A stretch of DNA of 64,000 bases from positions 79,464-143,463 of the forward strand of contig JAEWIX010000090.1 of the NCBI GenBank assembly GCA_023386885.1, in the 5' to 3' direction. Every line of letters begins with the position of its first letter. Positions within the stretch are counted from its first letter, which is position 1. Below, piece after piece: positions 8,411 through 18,329 of the stretch. The translations under genes and the position numbers were made by a program. The notes beneath the pieces were generated by a model. That model saw nothing but the letters and a program-made list of their open reading frames with translations, was not told the origin of the DNA and did no database searches. Origin of the DNA: Pseudomonadota bacterium (GTDB lineage: Bacteria; Pseudomonadota; Alphaproteobacteria; Rhizobiales; Xanthobacteraceae).

Positions 8411-8908
8411 GTGAGGAGAATCGTCGCAGCTTTCTTGATCTGTTGCGTCGCGTTTGGCGCGGGGCCGGTTCGTGCCGTGCAGCCCGACGAAGTGATGAAG
8501 GACCCGGCGAAGGAAGCACGTGCGCGCGATCTGTCGCGCGAACTGCGCTGCATGGTCTGCCAGAACCAGTCGATCGACGATTCCGAGGCACCGCTGGCGC
8601 GCGACTTGCGGCTTCTCGTGCGCGAGCGTATCGCGGCCGGCGACAGCAACAAGCAAGTGATCGATTTTCTGGTGGCGCGCTATGGTGAATACGTTCTGCT
8701 GAAGCCGCGCTTCGAGGGGCAGACGCTGCTATTGTGGCTGTTGACGCCGCTGGCGCTCGGCGGCGGCGCGTTCGGACTGTGGTGGCAATATCGCCGCCGT
8801 TCGCGGCTTGCGGCAAACGACAGCGATGAGCGGGTTGCATTGACGCCGGAAGAAGAAGCCAGGCTGCAAAAACTGCTTGCGGCTCAAGGTTCCGAGCGGT
8901 CGGAGTAA
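8411..8908 (+). CDS. ccmH: Cytochrome c maturation thiol-reductase CcmH/CycL
   Basis: With the GTG at 8411 the product is 165 residues: signal peptide (1-22), periplasmic helical domain with the redox motif LRCMVC (C47 and C50) followed by QNQSI, and a C-terminal membrane anchor (about 103-123). The earlier in-frame start at 8315 lies inside ccmF and would destroy the signal peptide. CcmH keeps apocytochrome cysteines reduced for haem attachment. It is the short form, without the fused CcmI part found in enterics, consistent with the separate ccmI here. Confidence 0.93.
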   Translation: MRRIVAAFLICCVAFGAGPVRAVQPDEVMKDPAKEARARDLSRELRCMVCQNQSIDDSEAPLARDLRLLVRERIAAGDSNKQVIDFLVARYGEYVLLKPRFEGQTLLLWLLTPLALGGGAFGLWWQYRRRSRLAANDSDERVALTPEEEARLQKLLAAQGSERSE

Positions 8909-9038
8909 GCTGTTCCGCGCCGCCTTTTCAAGATTACAAAAGATTAATTCCCCCGCCAGCATGCCGTAAGGCGACAGAACCCATCTTCAAGGCCATGCGA
9001 TGCATCTTCGCGATGTAATTCTGGCCCTGGAGATTTTC

Positions 9039-10610
9039 ATGATCGACCGCCCCTCCGACCTCACCTCCGCTCCGATTTATCAACCGCGCCGCTCGGTGCT
9101 GTCATTGCGCAAGTTCGCGCTGATGGCTTCCGTGGTCGCGGGCCTTGGCGCCGCCGTCTACGGCTTCAGCCCGTCGCCGGGCAATCTCGACCTGTTCTCG
9201 ACGCCTGCTCACGCGCAGGTCAATAACGAGGTCAGCAAGATCCAGACGCCGGTTGGCTTCGCCGACATTGTCGAGCGCGTGAAACCGTCGGTGATTTCGG
9301 TCAAGGTCCGCATCAAGGAAAAGCTGTCGGACTCCGATGACGATGCGTCGCCGTTCCAGCCCGGTTCGCCGATGGAGCGCTTCTTCCGCCGCTTCGGCGG
9401 CCCAGATGGGATGCCGCCGGGCTTGCGCGGCCGCCATGGCCCCACGATGGGGCAGGGCTCCGGCTTTTTCATTTCCGCTGATGGCTATGCGGTGACCAAC
9501 AATCACGTCGTCGAAGGCGCCGACAAGGTCGAAGTGACGACCGATGCCGGCAAAACCTACACGGCGAAGGTGATCGGCACCGATCCGCGCACCGATCTGG
9601 CGTTGATCAAGGTTGAGGGCGGTTCGGATTTCCCGTTTGCGAAACTCTCCACCGGTAAGGTGCGCATCGGCGATTGGGTGCTCGCGGTCGGCAATCCGTT
9701 CGGATTGGGCGGCACCGTGACTGCCGGCATCGTCTCGGCCAATGGCCGCGATATCGGCAACGGTCCCTATGACGATTTCATCCAGATCGACGCGCCGGTG
9801 AACAAGGGCAACTCCGGTGGCCCCGCCTTCGACATGCAGGGCAACGTCATCGGCGTCAACACCGCGATCTATTCGCCGTCCGGCGGCAGCGTCGGCATTG
9901 CGTTCTCGATTCCCGCGACCACCGTGCAGAGCGTCGTCGCGCAGTTGAAGGACAAGGGCAGCGTCAGCCGTGGTTGGATCGGTGTGCAGATTCAGCCGGT
10001 GACGCAGGATATCGCCGACAGCCTGGGGCTCAAGAAAGCCGAGGGCGCGCTGGTGGCCGAGCCGCAGCGCAACGGGCCGGCCGACAAGGCGGGTATCGAA
10101 TCCGGCGACGTCATCAAGGGCGTCAACGGCCAGCCGGTGAAGGATGCGCGTGAACTGGCCCGCACGATCGGCGGTTACTCGCCCGGCAACTCGATCAAGC
10201 TCGACATTCTGCACAAGGGTCAGGACAAGACCGTGACGCTGACGCTCGACAAGATGCCGAACGAGAAGGATGCGCGCGCCGAATTCAGTCACGGCCGCGA
10301 CCGTGGCCGCCTGTCGCGTGGCGATGATGTGCCGCGTCTGGGCCTCACCGTTGCACCGGCCTCGTCGGTTGCCGGTGCCGGCAAGGATGGCGTCGTCGTC
10401 ACCGATGTCGACCCCAACAGCGCCGCCGCCGAGCGTGGATTCAAGGAAGGCGACGTCATTCTCGAAGTCGCTGGCAAGAGCGTCGGCGATCCGGGCGAGG
10501 TGCGTGACGCCATCAAGTCCGCTCAGGCCGACAACAAGAACAGCGTGTTGATGCGGATTCGTTCCGGCGGCTCGTTGCGCTTCGTCGCGGTGCCGCTCGC
10601 CAAGGGATAG
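9039..10610 (+). CDS. degP: Periplasmic serine protease DegP/HtrA
   Basis: A 523-residue Do-family protease. The N-terminal membrane or signal segment ends near residue 60 (AHAQ). The trypsin-like domain has the triad H156 (NNHVV), D186 (TDLAL) and S259 (GNSGG). Two PDZ domains follow (about 285-375 and 430-515). The ATG at 9039 is preferred because CTGGAGA precedes it; a start at 9000 would add 13 residues before the normal N-terminus. It degrades or refolds misfolded envelope proteins. It follows the cytochrome c operon and precedes a two-component pair, the order I recall around degP1 in Sinorhizobium. Confidence 0.95.
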   Translation: MIDRPSDLTSAPIYQPRRSVLSLRKFALMASVVAGLGAAVYGFSPSPGNLDLFSTPAHAQVNNEVSKIQTPVGFADIVERVKPSVISVKVRIKEKLSDSDDDASPFQPGSPMERFFRRFGGPDGMPPGLRGRHGPTMGQGSGFFISADGYAVTNNHVVEGADKVEVTTDAGKTYTAKVIGTDPRTDLALIKVEGGSDFPFAKLSTGKVRIGDWVLAVGNPFGLGGTVTAGIVSANGRDIGNGPYDDFIQIDAPVNKGNSGGPAFDMQGNVIGVNTAIYSPSGGSVGIAFSIPATTVQSVVAQLKDKGSVSRGWIGVQIQPVTQDIADSLGLKKAEGALVAEPQRNGPADKAGIESGDVIKGVNGQPVKDARELARTIGGYSPGNSIKLDILHKGQDKTVTLTLDKMPNEKDARAEFSHGRDRGRLSRGDDVPRLGLTVAPASSVAGAGKDGVVVTDVDPNSAAAERGFKEGDVILEVAGKSVGDPGEVRDAIKSAQADNKNSVLMRIRSGGSLRFVAVPLAKG

Positions 10611-10857
10611 TCACGTCACTCGGGAGGTGACGGCAGACTATCGCGCCGTGCACCTCTCGAAAGTGATCCTCCCAATTCAAGCGTTGCTTCCAATGGATCA
10701 GCCCCCTCCGTTGGAAGGCTTGGCGGGCGATGAGGTCCCCCAGCTTCATCGTCCGCCGCTCTTTGTTTCCGGACGGCGCTGCGTTGTCTTGCGTCTCGGA
10801 TGCGATCAGGCCATGGTTAAGGAATATACCGTGACGTCAGGTGAGACAGACAATCAT

Positions 10858-11538
10858 ATGCGCTTGCTGATTATCGAGGACGATCGCGAGTCGGCGGACT
10901 ATCTCGCGAAGGCTTTCCGCGAGGTCGGCCATATCGCAGATCTTGCCGGCGACGGCGAAGAAGGACTCGCGATGGCCGACGGCGGCGACTACGACGTGTT
11001 GGTAGTCGACCGGATGCTGCCGAAGCGCGACGGGTTATCGGTCATCGGCACGCTGCGCGACAAGGGTAACCGCACGCCAGCCTTGATCCTCTCGGCGCTG
11101 GGTCAGGTCGATGATCGCATCAAGGGTCTTCGCGCCGGTGGCGATGATTACCTGCCGAAACCCTATTCGTTCGCTGAATTGCTGGCGCGTGTCGAGGTGC
11201 TGTCGCGCCGTCACGGCGGACCGGCCGAGGAAACCGTCTATCGCGTCGGCGATCTCGAACTGGATCGGCTCTCGCATCGTGTGGCGCGCGGCAAGGAAGA
11301 ACTCACCTTGCAGCCGCGCGAATTCCGGCTGCTCGAATATCTGATGAAGCATGCGGGGCAGGTGGTGACACGAACCATGCTGCTCGAAAACGTCTGGGAC
11401 TATCATTTCGATCCGCAGACCAATGTGATCGACGTGCATATCTCGCGGCTCCGCTCCAAGATCGACAAGGGATTCGAACGGCCCTTGCTGCATACCATTC
11501 GCGGTGCGGGGTATATGATACGCGATGGCATTCGCTGA
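10858..11538 (+). CDS. OmpR-family response regulator downstream of degP
   Basis: A 226-residue winged-helix regulator: acidic pair in IIEDD, phospho-acceptor D51 in VVDRMLP, K101 in LPKPY, and an OmpR-type DNA-binding domain (about 130-222). The ATG at 10858 gives the usual MRLLIIEDD start. A GTG at 10831 has a better ribosome site (AAGGA, 7 bases away) and would add nine residues; I cannot settle this. The 247-base gap after degP (10611-10857) carries only a weak GTCAC/GTGAC dyad. The cognate kinase follows 85 bases later. The target is unknown; its position suggests envelope stress. Confidence 0.85.
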   Translation: MRLLIIEDDRESADYLAKAFREVGHIADLAGDGEEGLAMADGGDYDVLVVDRMLPKRDGLSVIGTLRDKGNRTPALILSALGQVDDRIKGLRAGGDDYLPKPYSFAELLARVEVLSRRHGGPAEETVYRVGDLELDRLSHRVARGKEELTLQPREFRLLEYLMKHAGQVVTRTMLLENVWDYHFDPQTNVIDVHISRLRSKIDKGFERPLLHTIRGAGYMIRDGIR

Positions 11539-11623
11539 AATGCCTTATTTTATAGGGATTTCATGCGTCAGACTTCTTCCTGTCTTGTCGTTTTCTTACC
11601 ACCTTCTGGTAGGTTCATAATCC

Positions 11624-13066
11624 GTGACGGCATTCGGTAAGCTGATCCGCACCACGGCGTTTCGGCTGACGCTGGTTTACCTGTTATTGTTCGCGCTGTT
11701 CGCGGCGTCGCTTCTGGCCTTCTTTGCCTGGAACACGCGCCGCATGATCACCGAGCAGATCACCACCACGGTGAATGCCGAATTTGACGATCTCACGAAT
11801 GTCTTCGGCCGGCGCGGTTTGCGCGGATTGACATTCGCGATCGAAAACCGGGCGTTACGGCCCGGCGCGAACCTCTACCTCATTGTCTCGCCGACGGGGA
11901 CGGCGCTGGCCGGCAATGTCGGTGCGCTGCCGCCGGGGACCATGACCGGCTCTGGTTGGCTCGAAACCGCTTATCAGCGCCTTGAGGAGCAGGACAAGGC
12001 GCCACATCGCGCGCTGGTGCGCATCACCGAGCTCAGCAATGGATTTCGGTTGCTGATCGGGCGCGATCTCGAGGAACGGCGACGCATCTTCGGCATTGTC
12101 GCCAAAGCCGCACAATGGTCGATGCTGGTGGTGGTGGTGCTGGGTCTCGCCGGCGGAGTTTTCGTCGGGCGGCGCGTCTTGCGTCGGATCGATGCGATGA
12201 CTGGAACGACCCGTCGCATCATGGCTGGTGATCTCAGCGAGCGGCTGCCGGTCGGGCGCAGTGGCGACGAACTGGACCGCTTGGCGGACAACCTCAACCT
12301 GATGCTGGAGCGCATCGAGGCGCTGATGGTCGGCCTCAAGGAAGTTTCGGACAACATCGCGCACGATCTCAAGACGCCGCTGACGCGACTGCGCAATCGC
12401 GCCGAAGAAGCGCTGGCGATGTCGGGTGGCGAGGCGGAATATCGCGCGGCGCTGGAACGGACGATCGAGGAATCTGATGCGCTGATCCGCACCTTCAATG
12501 CGCTGCTGATGATCGCGCGGGCGGAATCGGGGCAGGCCGGCGGGACCACCGAGGATTTCGACGCCGCCGACGTCGCCAACGGTATTCATGAGCTCTATGA
12601 GCCACTCGCCGAGGATAGCGGCCTGTCCTTGCGCATCGAGACCGCGCCGGCACCGCTCCACGGCAATCGTGAACTGGTCAGTCAGGCGCTGGCCAATCTG
12701 GTCGAGAACGCCATCAAGTATGGCAAGCCGGCACAAGCGGTACCGGGTGCCCCGCAACCGTCGATTCTTATCGAGGCTCGCCGCGAGGGCGACAAGATAT
12801 TGCTGAGCGTGACCGACCACGGTCCCGGTATTCCGGAGGCCGACCGTAAACGCGCCACCGAGCGTTTCGTTCGCCTCGAGGCCAGCCGCACCCTGCCGGG
12901 CTCCGGTCTTGGCCTCAGTCTTGCCTCGGCGGTGGCGAAACTGCATCGTGGCGAACTGCAACTCGCCGATGCCGGCCCCGGTTTGCGTGCGACACTTGCA
13001 TTTCCGGCCCATTCGGGCGAGGGACTAAGGAACCAGTCCTCTCAACCGGAATCGCACCCTGCATGA
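11624..13066 (+). CDS. Sensor histidine kinase overlapping glnE
   Basis: A 480-residue kinase starting at GTG. TM1 spans about 14-35 and TM2 about 166-183. A HAMP domain (about 185-238) carries the SGDELDRLADNLN pattern, followed by phospho-acceptor H247 in NIAHDLKTPLTRL, an N box (ANLVENAIKYG) and GLGLSLA. The H-box style is that of the CzcS/TctE class. Its TGA stop overlaps the glnE ATG by four bases, so glnE translation may depend on it. Confidence 0.88.
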   Translation: MTAFGKLIRTTAFRLTLVYLLLFALFAASLLAFFAWNTRRMITEQITTTVNAEFDDLTNVFGRRGLRGLTFAIENRALRPGANLYLIVSPTGTALAGNVGALPPGTMTGSGWLETAYQRLEEQDKAPHRALVRITELSNGFRLLIGRDLEERRRIFGIVAKAAQWSMLVVVVLGLAGGVFVGRRVLRRIDAMTGTTRRIMAGDLSERLPVGRSGDELDRLADNLNLMLERIEALMVGLKEVSDNIAHDLKTPLTRLRNRAEEALAMSGGEAEYRAALERTIEESDALIRTFNALLMIARAESGQAGGTTEDFDAADVANGIHELYEPLAEDSGLSLRIETAPAPLHGNRELVSQALANLVENAIKYGKPAQAVPGAPQPSILIEARREGDKILLSVTDHGPGIPEADRKRATERFVRLEASRTLPGSGLGLSLASAVAKLHRGELQLADAGPGLRATLAFPAHSGEGLRNQSSQPESHPA

Positions 13067-16029
13067 TCTCCTCCGCGAAGGGCGACGCGGATTCTGCTTC
13101 CCTGGCCGCGCTGGTCGTGACCGGTCCGGTTGTCTACGCCGCGCCGGAGGCGGCGCAGCGTCTTGACGCCTGGCTGGCTGACTTGCCGCCGCCGCAGGCT
13201 GCGGCGATTGGTGCTCTTGCTGCGCAATTCCCCAAGGTTCGTACGTTGCTCGAGGGCATCGCCGAGGCGTCGCCTTATTTGTTCGATCTCGCGCGGGCCG
13301 ATGCCGGCCGTCTCATCCGGCTGCTGCAGTGCCGGCCGGATGCGCATTTCGCGACGTTGATCGCGAACGCTGCTGCCGACGTTCCCACAGCAGCCGATCA
13401 GGCCGAGGCGATGCAGTTGTTGCGCCGGCTGAAGGCGGAAGCGGCGCTGATGATCGCGCTTTGCGACATCGGCGGCGTCTGGCCGGTGATGCATGTCACC
13501 GAGGCGCTGACCGACCTCGCGGTCACATCGGTGCAGTGCGCGCTGCGCTTCCTGCTGTTGCAGGAGGCGGCGCGTGGCAAGCTCTCCCCGCCCGTTGCCG
13601 AGCGGCCGGAAGAGGGCAGCGGCCTCGTTGTTCTCGCCATGGGCAAGATGGGCGCGGGCGAACTCAACTACTCCAGCGACGTCGACCTCATTGTCTTCTT
13701 CGATCTCGCGGCTCCAACACTGGCGCCCGATATCGAGCCGCAGCCATTCTTCGTGCGCGTCACACAGGGGCTGTCGCGGATGCTGCAGCAGCGCACCGGC
13801 GACGGCTACGTCTTCCGCGTCGATCTACGGCTGCGGCCAGATCCTGCTTCGACGCCGGTGGCGATCTCGACCGCCGCCGCCCTCGACTATTATGAGCGTG
13901 AGGGCCGCACCTGGGAGCGCGCCGCGATGATCAAGGCGCGCCCGTGTGCCGGCGATATTGTTGCTGGCGAGGCGCTGGTTGCGGAGATCGCGCCGTTCGT
14001 CTGGCGCAAGCATCTGGATTTTGCGGCACTGTCCGACGTTCATGACATGAAGCGCCAGATGCAGTCGTTCCGTGGGCAAAACGACATTTCCGTCGAAGGT
14101 CACAATGTCAAAGTCGGGCGCGGCGGCATTCGCGAGATCGAATTCTTCGCACAAACCCAGCAGTTGATCGCCGGCGGGCGGCATCCCGAACTGCGTTCGC
14201 GGCCGACGCTGGAGACGCTGACCATTCTGGCGGCGAACAACTGGATCACACCTGCCGCGCGCGACGAGTTGAGCGAAGCCTATCAGTTTCTTCGCCGCGT
14301 CGAACACCGTCTGCAGATGATCGCCGACGAGCAGACCCACGCACTGCCCGAAGACCGTGATGCGGTCGAACGCTTTGCATTCTTCTTCGGCTACGGCAGC
14401 CGCGATGCCTTCGCGAAAGACCTGCTGCATCATCTCAATTGCGTGCAGGGACATTACAGCAAACTGTTCGAAGGCGATCCGGCCGGTACGGCGAAACTTC
14501 CCGACGTCGATTATCGTGCCGGTCCCGACGATCCGCGCGTGGTCAAAAGGCTGTCCGATCTCGGTTTTGCCAAGCCGCTGATGGTGGCGTCCACGGTGCA
14601 GCAGTGGATGGCTGGCGAATATCGCGTTCTGAAGGTCGAGGCGACGCGGAAGGCTTTCGAGGAATTCGTCCCGGCCCTGATCGAGGGGTTGGCGCATGCC
14701 GAGGAGCCCGACGACGCGGTGACCGCGTTCGACAGTTTCCTGCAGGCCCTGCAACGCGGCGGGCGGCTGATTTCGCTGCTCGGGCAGAACAACGATCTGG
14801 TCGCGCTCGTAGCGCTCATTCTTGGCGCGGCGCCGCGTCTTGGCGCGATGCTGGCGCGGCAGCCGCAACTGATGGACGGCCTGATCGATCCGAGGTTCTT
14901 CGGCGCGATGCCGGATCGCAAGGAACTTTCGGAGCGCCTGGCGGCGACGCTGTCTGACACGGACTCATATGAAGAATTTCTCGATCGGTTGCGGCTGTTC
15001 GGTCAGGAAAGTCTGTTCCTGATCGGCGCGCGCATCCTGTCCGGCACGGTGTCGGCACAACACGCGAGCACGGCGTTCGCGGACGTCGCTGAAGGCATCG
15101 TGCAAACGGTCCATAGACTGGTGACGAAGCAATTCGTCGAGCAATACGGCCGCGTCCAGAATCAGGAAACCGCCATACTGGCGATGGGGAAACTCGGCAG
15201 TCGGGAGATGACGGCATCGTCCGACCTCGACCTCATCCTGATCTACGATTTCGATCACGAGAACCCTGAGTCCGATGGTGTGCGATCCCTGAACGGCAGC
15301 CAGTATTTCGCGCGCTTCACCCAGCGGCTGATCAGTGCCTTCACGACCCGCACAAACTATGGCGTGTTGTACGAGGTCGATATGCGGTTGCGTCCGTCCG
15401 GGCGCGCAGGCCCCGTTGCGTCTCGGCTGGATTCGTTCGCCGATTATCAGGATCACGAGGCCTGGACCTGGGAGCACATGGCGCTGACGCGGGCGCGCGT
15501 GATCTCGGCATCGCCCGAATTCCGAGCGCGGATCGAGCAAATTATTCGCGACGTGCTGACGCGCCCGCGCGACCGCCGCATCATCGCCAGCGACGTCGCC
15601 GAGATGCGCCGCGCCATCGCACTCGAGAAGGGTGAGGACGATATCTGGGACCTCAAATATGCCGCCGGCGGCATGGTCGATATCGAGTTCATCGCGCAGT
15701 ATCTGCAGCTGGTTCACGCCGCGGAGACGCCGGAAATTCTCGACGTCAGCACGGTGCGAGTGCTGGAGAAGGCGGCGCGCCTCGGAATCCTGCCGCAATC
15801 GACCATGGAGGTGTTGCGGCCTGCGGCGCGGCTCTATCACGATCTGACCCAGATACTGCGGCTCTGCGTCAGCAACAAATTTGATCCCTCGGTTGCCGGG
15901 GAGGATTTGCTGCGGATCATGACAAGGGCAGGGGATGCGCCGGACTTCTCGGCGCTGGAAGCGCGGGTGCGCGATACGCAAGCCGAAGTCAGGAACGTGT
16001 TTCTCGCGTTGGTCGACGAGACAAACTAG
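13063..16029 (+). CDS. glnE: Glutamine synthetase adenylyltransferase/deadenylase
   Basis: A 988-residue bifunctional enzyme that adds AMP to glutamine synthetase or removes it according to PII state. Two nucleotidyltransferase domains are visible: the N-terminal deadenylylase with SSDVDLI (D206 and D208) and the C-terminal adenylylase with SSDLDLI (D721 and D723), each followed by helical regulatory segments. Length matches the family. The start ATG is embedded in the stop of the upstream kinase, and the stop overlaps the stop of the convergent pleC gene. Confidence 0.96.
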   Translation: MISSAKGDADSASLAALVVTGPVVYAAPEAAQRLDAWLADLPPPQAAAIGALAAQFPKVRTLLEGIAEASPYLFDLARADAGRLIRLLQCRPDAHFATLIANAAADVPTAADQAEAMQLLRRLKAEAALMIALCDIGGVWPVMHVTEALTDLAVTSVQCALRFLLLQEAARGKLSPPVAERPEEGSGLVVLAMGKMGAGELNYSSDVDLIVFFDLAAPTLAPDIEPQPFFVRVTQGLSRMLQQRTGDGYVFRVDLRLRPDPASTPVAISTAAALDYYEREGRTWERAAMIKARPCAGDIVAGEALVAEIAPFVWRKHLDFAALSDVHDMKRQMQSFRGQNDISVEGHNVKVGRGGIREIEFFAQTQQLIAGGRHPELRSRPTLETLTILAANNWITPAARDELSEAYQFLRRVEHRLQMIADEQTHALPEDRDAVERFAFFFGYGSRDAFAKDLLHHLNCVQGHYSKLFEGDPAGTAKLPDVDYRAGPDDPRVVKRLSDLGFAKPLMVASTVQQWMAGEYRVLKVEATRKAFEEFVPALIEGLAHAEEPDDAVTAFDSFLQALQRGGRLISLLGQNNDLVALVALILGAAPRLGAMLARQPQLMDGLIDPRFFGAMPDRKELSERLAATLSDTDSYEEFLDRLRLFGQESLFLIGARILSGTVSAQHASTAFADVAEGIVQTVHRLVTKQFVEQYGRVQNQETAILAMGKLGSREMTASSDLDLILIYDFDHENPESDGVRSLNGSQYFARFTQRLISAFTTRTNYGVLYEVDMRLRPSGRAGPVASRLDSFADYQDHEAWTWEHMALTRARVISASPEFRARIEQIIRDVLTRPRDRRIIASDVAEMRRAIALEKGEDDIWDLKYAAGGMVDIEFIAQYLQLVHAAETPEILDVSTVRVLEKAARLGILPQSTMEVLRPAARLYHDLTQILRLCVSNKFDPSVAGEDLLRIMTRAGDAPDFSALEARVRDTQAEVRNVFLALVDETN

Positions 16030-18329
16030 GCGGCCGCCGAAAGCGGACGGGTGCGGCCATCGCAAGGCAGCGTGACGCCGATCACCGTGCCGGCGCCGGG
16101 CTTGGACTTCATCCGCATTGAGCCGCCATGCAGGCCGGTGAGCGACTTGGCGATCGCGAGGCCAAGTCCCGAACCCTGATAGGTCTTGGTCAATTGCCCT
16201 TCGACCTGTTCGAACGGCTGGCCGAGTTTGATCATGGATTGCCGCGCGATTCCGATGCCGGTGTCGGCGATCATCAGCACGATGGAACTGTCCACCAGCC
16301 GGCTGCGGACAATCACCCGTCCGCCATCGGGCGTGAACTTGACGGCATTGGACAGAAGGTTGACGACGATCTGCTTGATCGCGCGGCGGTCCGCCACGAG
16401 CGGCACCTGTTCGTCGAAATCCGCATCGAGCATCAGGTTCTTTTCCTGTGCCTTGCCCGAGACGACGCGAAGCGATTCAGCCAGTGTCTGGGCGAGATTG
16501 AGCGGCTCGAGATCGAGTTGCATCCGCCCCGCTTCGATCTTCGACATATCGAGAATGTCGTTGATGACTTCCAGCAGGTAATGCCCGGAGGTCAGAATAT
16601 CGTGACAGTATTCTTCATACTTGTCGCACCCCAGCGTTCCGAACATGCCGCTGCCCATGATCTCGGAGAAGCCGATGATCGCATTGAGCGGCGTGCGCAG
16701 TTCGTGGCTCATATTGGCGAGGAATTTCGATTTGGCCTGGTTGGCTTCCTCGGCGCGATCTTTTTCATCAGCATATTTCTGCGCAAGGTCGGCGAGTTCG
16801 AGCGCCTGCTGTTCCAAGGTCGCCTGCGACCGCTTCAGATCGATCACCGAAGCGCGCAGGCGCAGATCGTTGTCGACGAGCTTTTGTTCGTGCTCCTTGA
16901 TCCGCGTGATGTCGGTCCCGACCGAAACGTAGCCGCCGTCCTTGGTTCGGCGTTCGCTGACATTTAGCCAGCGGCCGTCGTCAAGCTGTGCCTCGAAAGT
17001 GCGCGCGCCCGTGGCGAGTGCATCGCTCGCCGGCAGTCGCGCGCGGATGCGCGGCATCTTTCCGACCTCGCAAACCGTCTCATACGATGTTCCCGGTGCC
17101 ACGGCGCTGTCGGGCAGTTTATGCAGCCGCTGGAAATGCGAGTTGCAAAGCACGAGGCGATCCTCGGCATCCCACAGAACGAAGGATTCCGGGATGGTTT
17201 CGATCGCATCGCGCAGGCGAAGGTCGGCCTCCACGGTGCGTTCGGCCAGGCTCTTCTGTTCGGTCACATCCACGGCGATGCCGATGAGATGAAGGCCGCC
17301 ATTCCGCGCGCCGTGGCTCAGTTCGCACCGTACACGCAGCCAGATCCAGTGGCCGTTGCAGTGCTGCATCCGGAAGCTCTGGTCGATATGATTGATCTTC
17401 CCGGAGATGAGCAGGTCCGCGATTTCGAATAGATCGATGTCGTCGGAACGAACCAGCGCGTTGACCTCGCCGAAGGTGAGCAGGTCGCTTCGGCCTTCCA
17501 GACCCAGAATGGAAAACATCGACTGCGACCAGAAGATGCGGCCGCGCGACAAATCCCAATCCCAGAGGCCACAGCGTCCGCGATTGAGGGCAGTATCGAT
17601 TCGCCCGCGCACGGCGTCGTTGATCAGGTCGCCCTCGCGGGCGCGGGTCGACTGCCAGTGAAAGGCGAAGCCGAGGATGAGCACCACGAACCCGGTAGTC
17701 GCGGACAGCGTAATGGCGAGCGCGGCATCGGATTGCCACAACGGGGAGCCGTGTTTCTGGGCGATGACGAGTTGACCATGAAGCGCCTTGAGCGGGCGCG
17801 TGGCGACAAGGACATCGTTCGTCTTGGTGATCGCGGGCTTCCCCGCATCGGCAACGGTTGAGCGCGCCTTTGCCGCGAGGGAGGCTAGTGCCTGACGGTT
17901 CAAGTCGCCGAGCCATTCAGCAGAGAGGCCGGCCAGAAAGCGTTGATCCGTTCCCACGATCAGAATGGAGCGGTTTGCCACGATTCCCCATGCCGGGATG
18001 AGCGACGGCAGTAGATTCTGCAGGTGGGAAGGCGTCGCCACTGATTGCGGCTCGGACAGGCTACGATCGAGACGCTCGGCAAGCAGATCGGCAAGGGCCG
18101 TCAAGTCGCGTTGAGCCGAAGCTTCGATTTGGCGGTTGTGGTCGGTGACCTGAACGAAAGCGCCGAAGCAGATGGTGACGAGAAACGCGATGATGAGGGT
18201 AGGGACTGCACGACGCAGGATCGGCTCGGCGTTTAGCAGCCGGTGGTAGGCCGGTTTTGCGATCGATTGCGCCAATCCCTTGATCGAATCGGATTGGACG
18301 CATGCGCTTTGTGTGCGCGCGCGCATCAT
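16026..18329 (-). CDS. pleC: PleC-type PAS sensor histidine kinase
   Basis: From the ATG at 18329 (GAGGGGG upstream) the protein has 767 residues. TM1 is at about 38-58, then a periplasmic region of roughly 145 residues, TM2 at about 203-223, two PAS domains (about 247-357 and 370-477), a coiled linker, and the H box FLANMSHELRTPLNAI with H542. The H-box region and the NDILDMSKIEAG block match PleC/DivJ-family cell-cycle kinases. PleC acts on DivK to control CtrA and polar development. A pleC homologue beside glnE is what I recall from Sinorhizobium. No receiver domain is attached. Confidence 0.75.
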   Translation of the reverse strand: MMRARTQSACVQSDSIKGLAQSIAKPAYHRLLNAEPILRRAVPTLIIAFLVTICFGAFVQVTDHNRQIEASAQRDLTALADLLAERLDRSLSEPQSVATPSHLQNLLPSLIPAWGIVANRSILIVGTDQRFLAGLSAEWLGDLNRQALASLAAKARSTVADAGKPAITKTNDVLVATRPLKALHGQLVIAQKHGSPLWQSDAALAITLSATTGFVVLILGFAFHWQSTRAREGDLINDAVRGRIDTALNRGRCGLWDWDLSRGRIFWSQSMFSILGLEGRSDLLTFGEVNALVRSDDIDLFEIADLLISGKINHIDQSFRMQHCNGHWIWLRVRCELSHGARNGGLHLIGIAVDVTEQKSLAERTVEADLRLRDAIETIPESFVLWDAEDRLVLCNSHFQRLHKLPDSAVAPGTSYETVCEVGKMPRIRARLPASDALATGARTFEAQLDDGRWLNVSERRTKDGGYVSVGTDITRIKEHEQKLVDNDLRLRASVIDLKRSQATLEQQALELADLAQKYADEKDRAEEANQAKSKFLANMSHELRTPLNAIIGFSEIMGSGMFGTLGCDKYEEYCHDILTSGHYLLEVINDILDMSKIEAGRMQLDLEPLNLAQTLAESLRVVSGKAQEKNLMLDADFDEQVPLVADRRAIKQIVVNLLSNAVKFTPDGGRVIVRSRLVDSSIVLMIADTGIGIARQSMIKLGQPFEQVEGQLTKTYQGSGLGLAIAKSLTGLHGGSMRMKSKPGAGTVIGVTLPCDGRTRPLSAAA

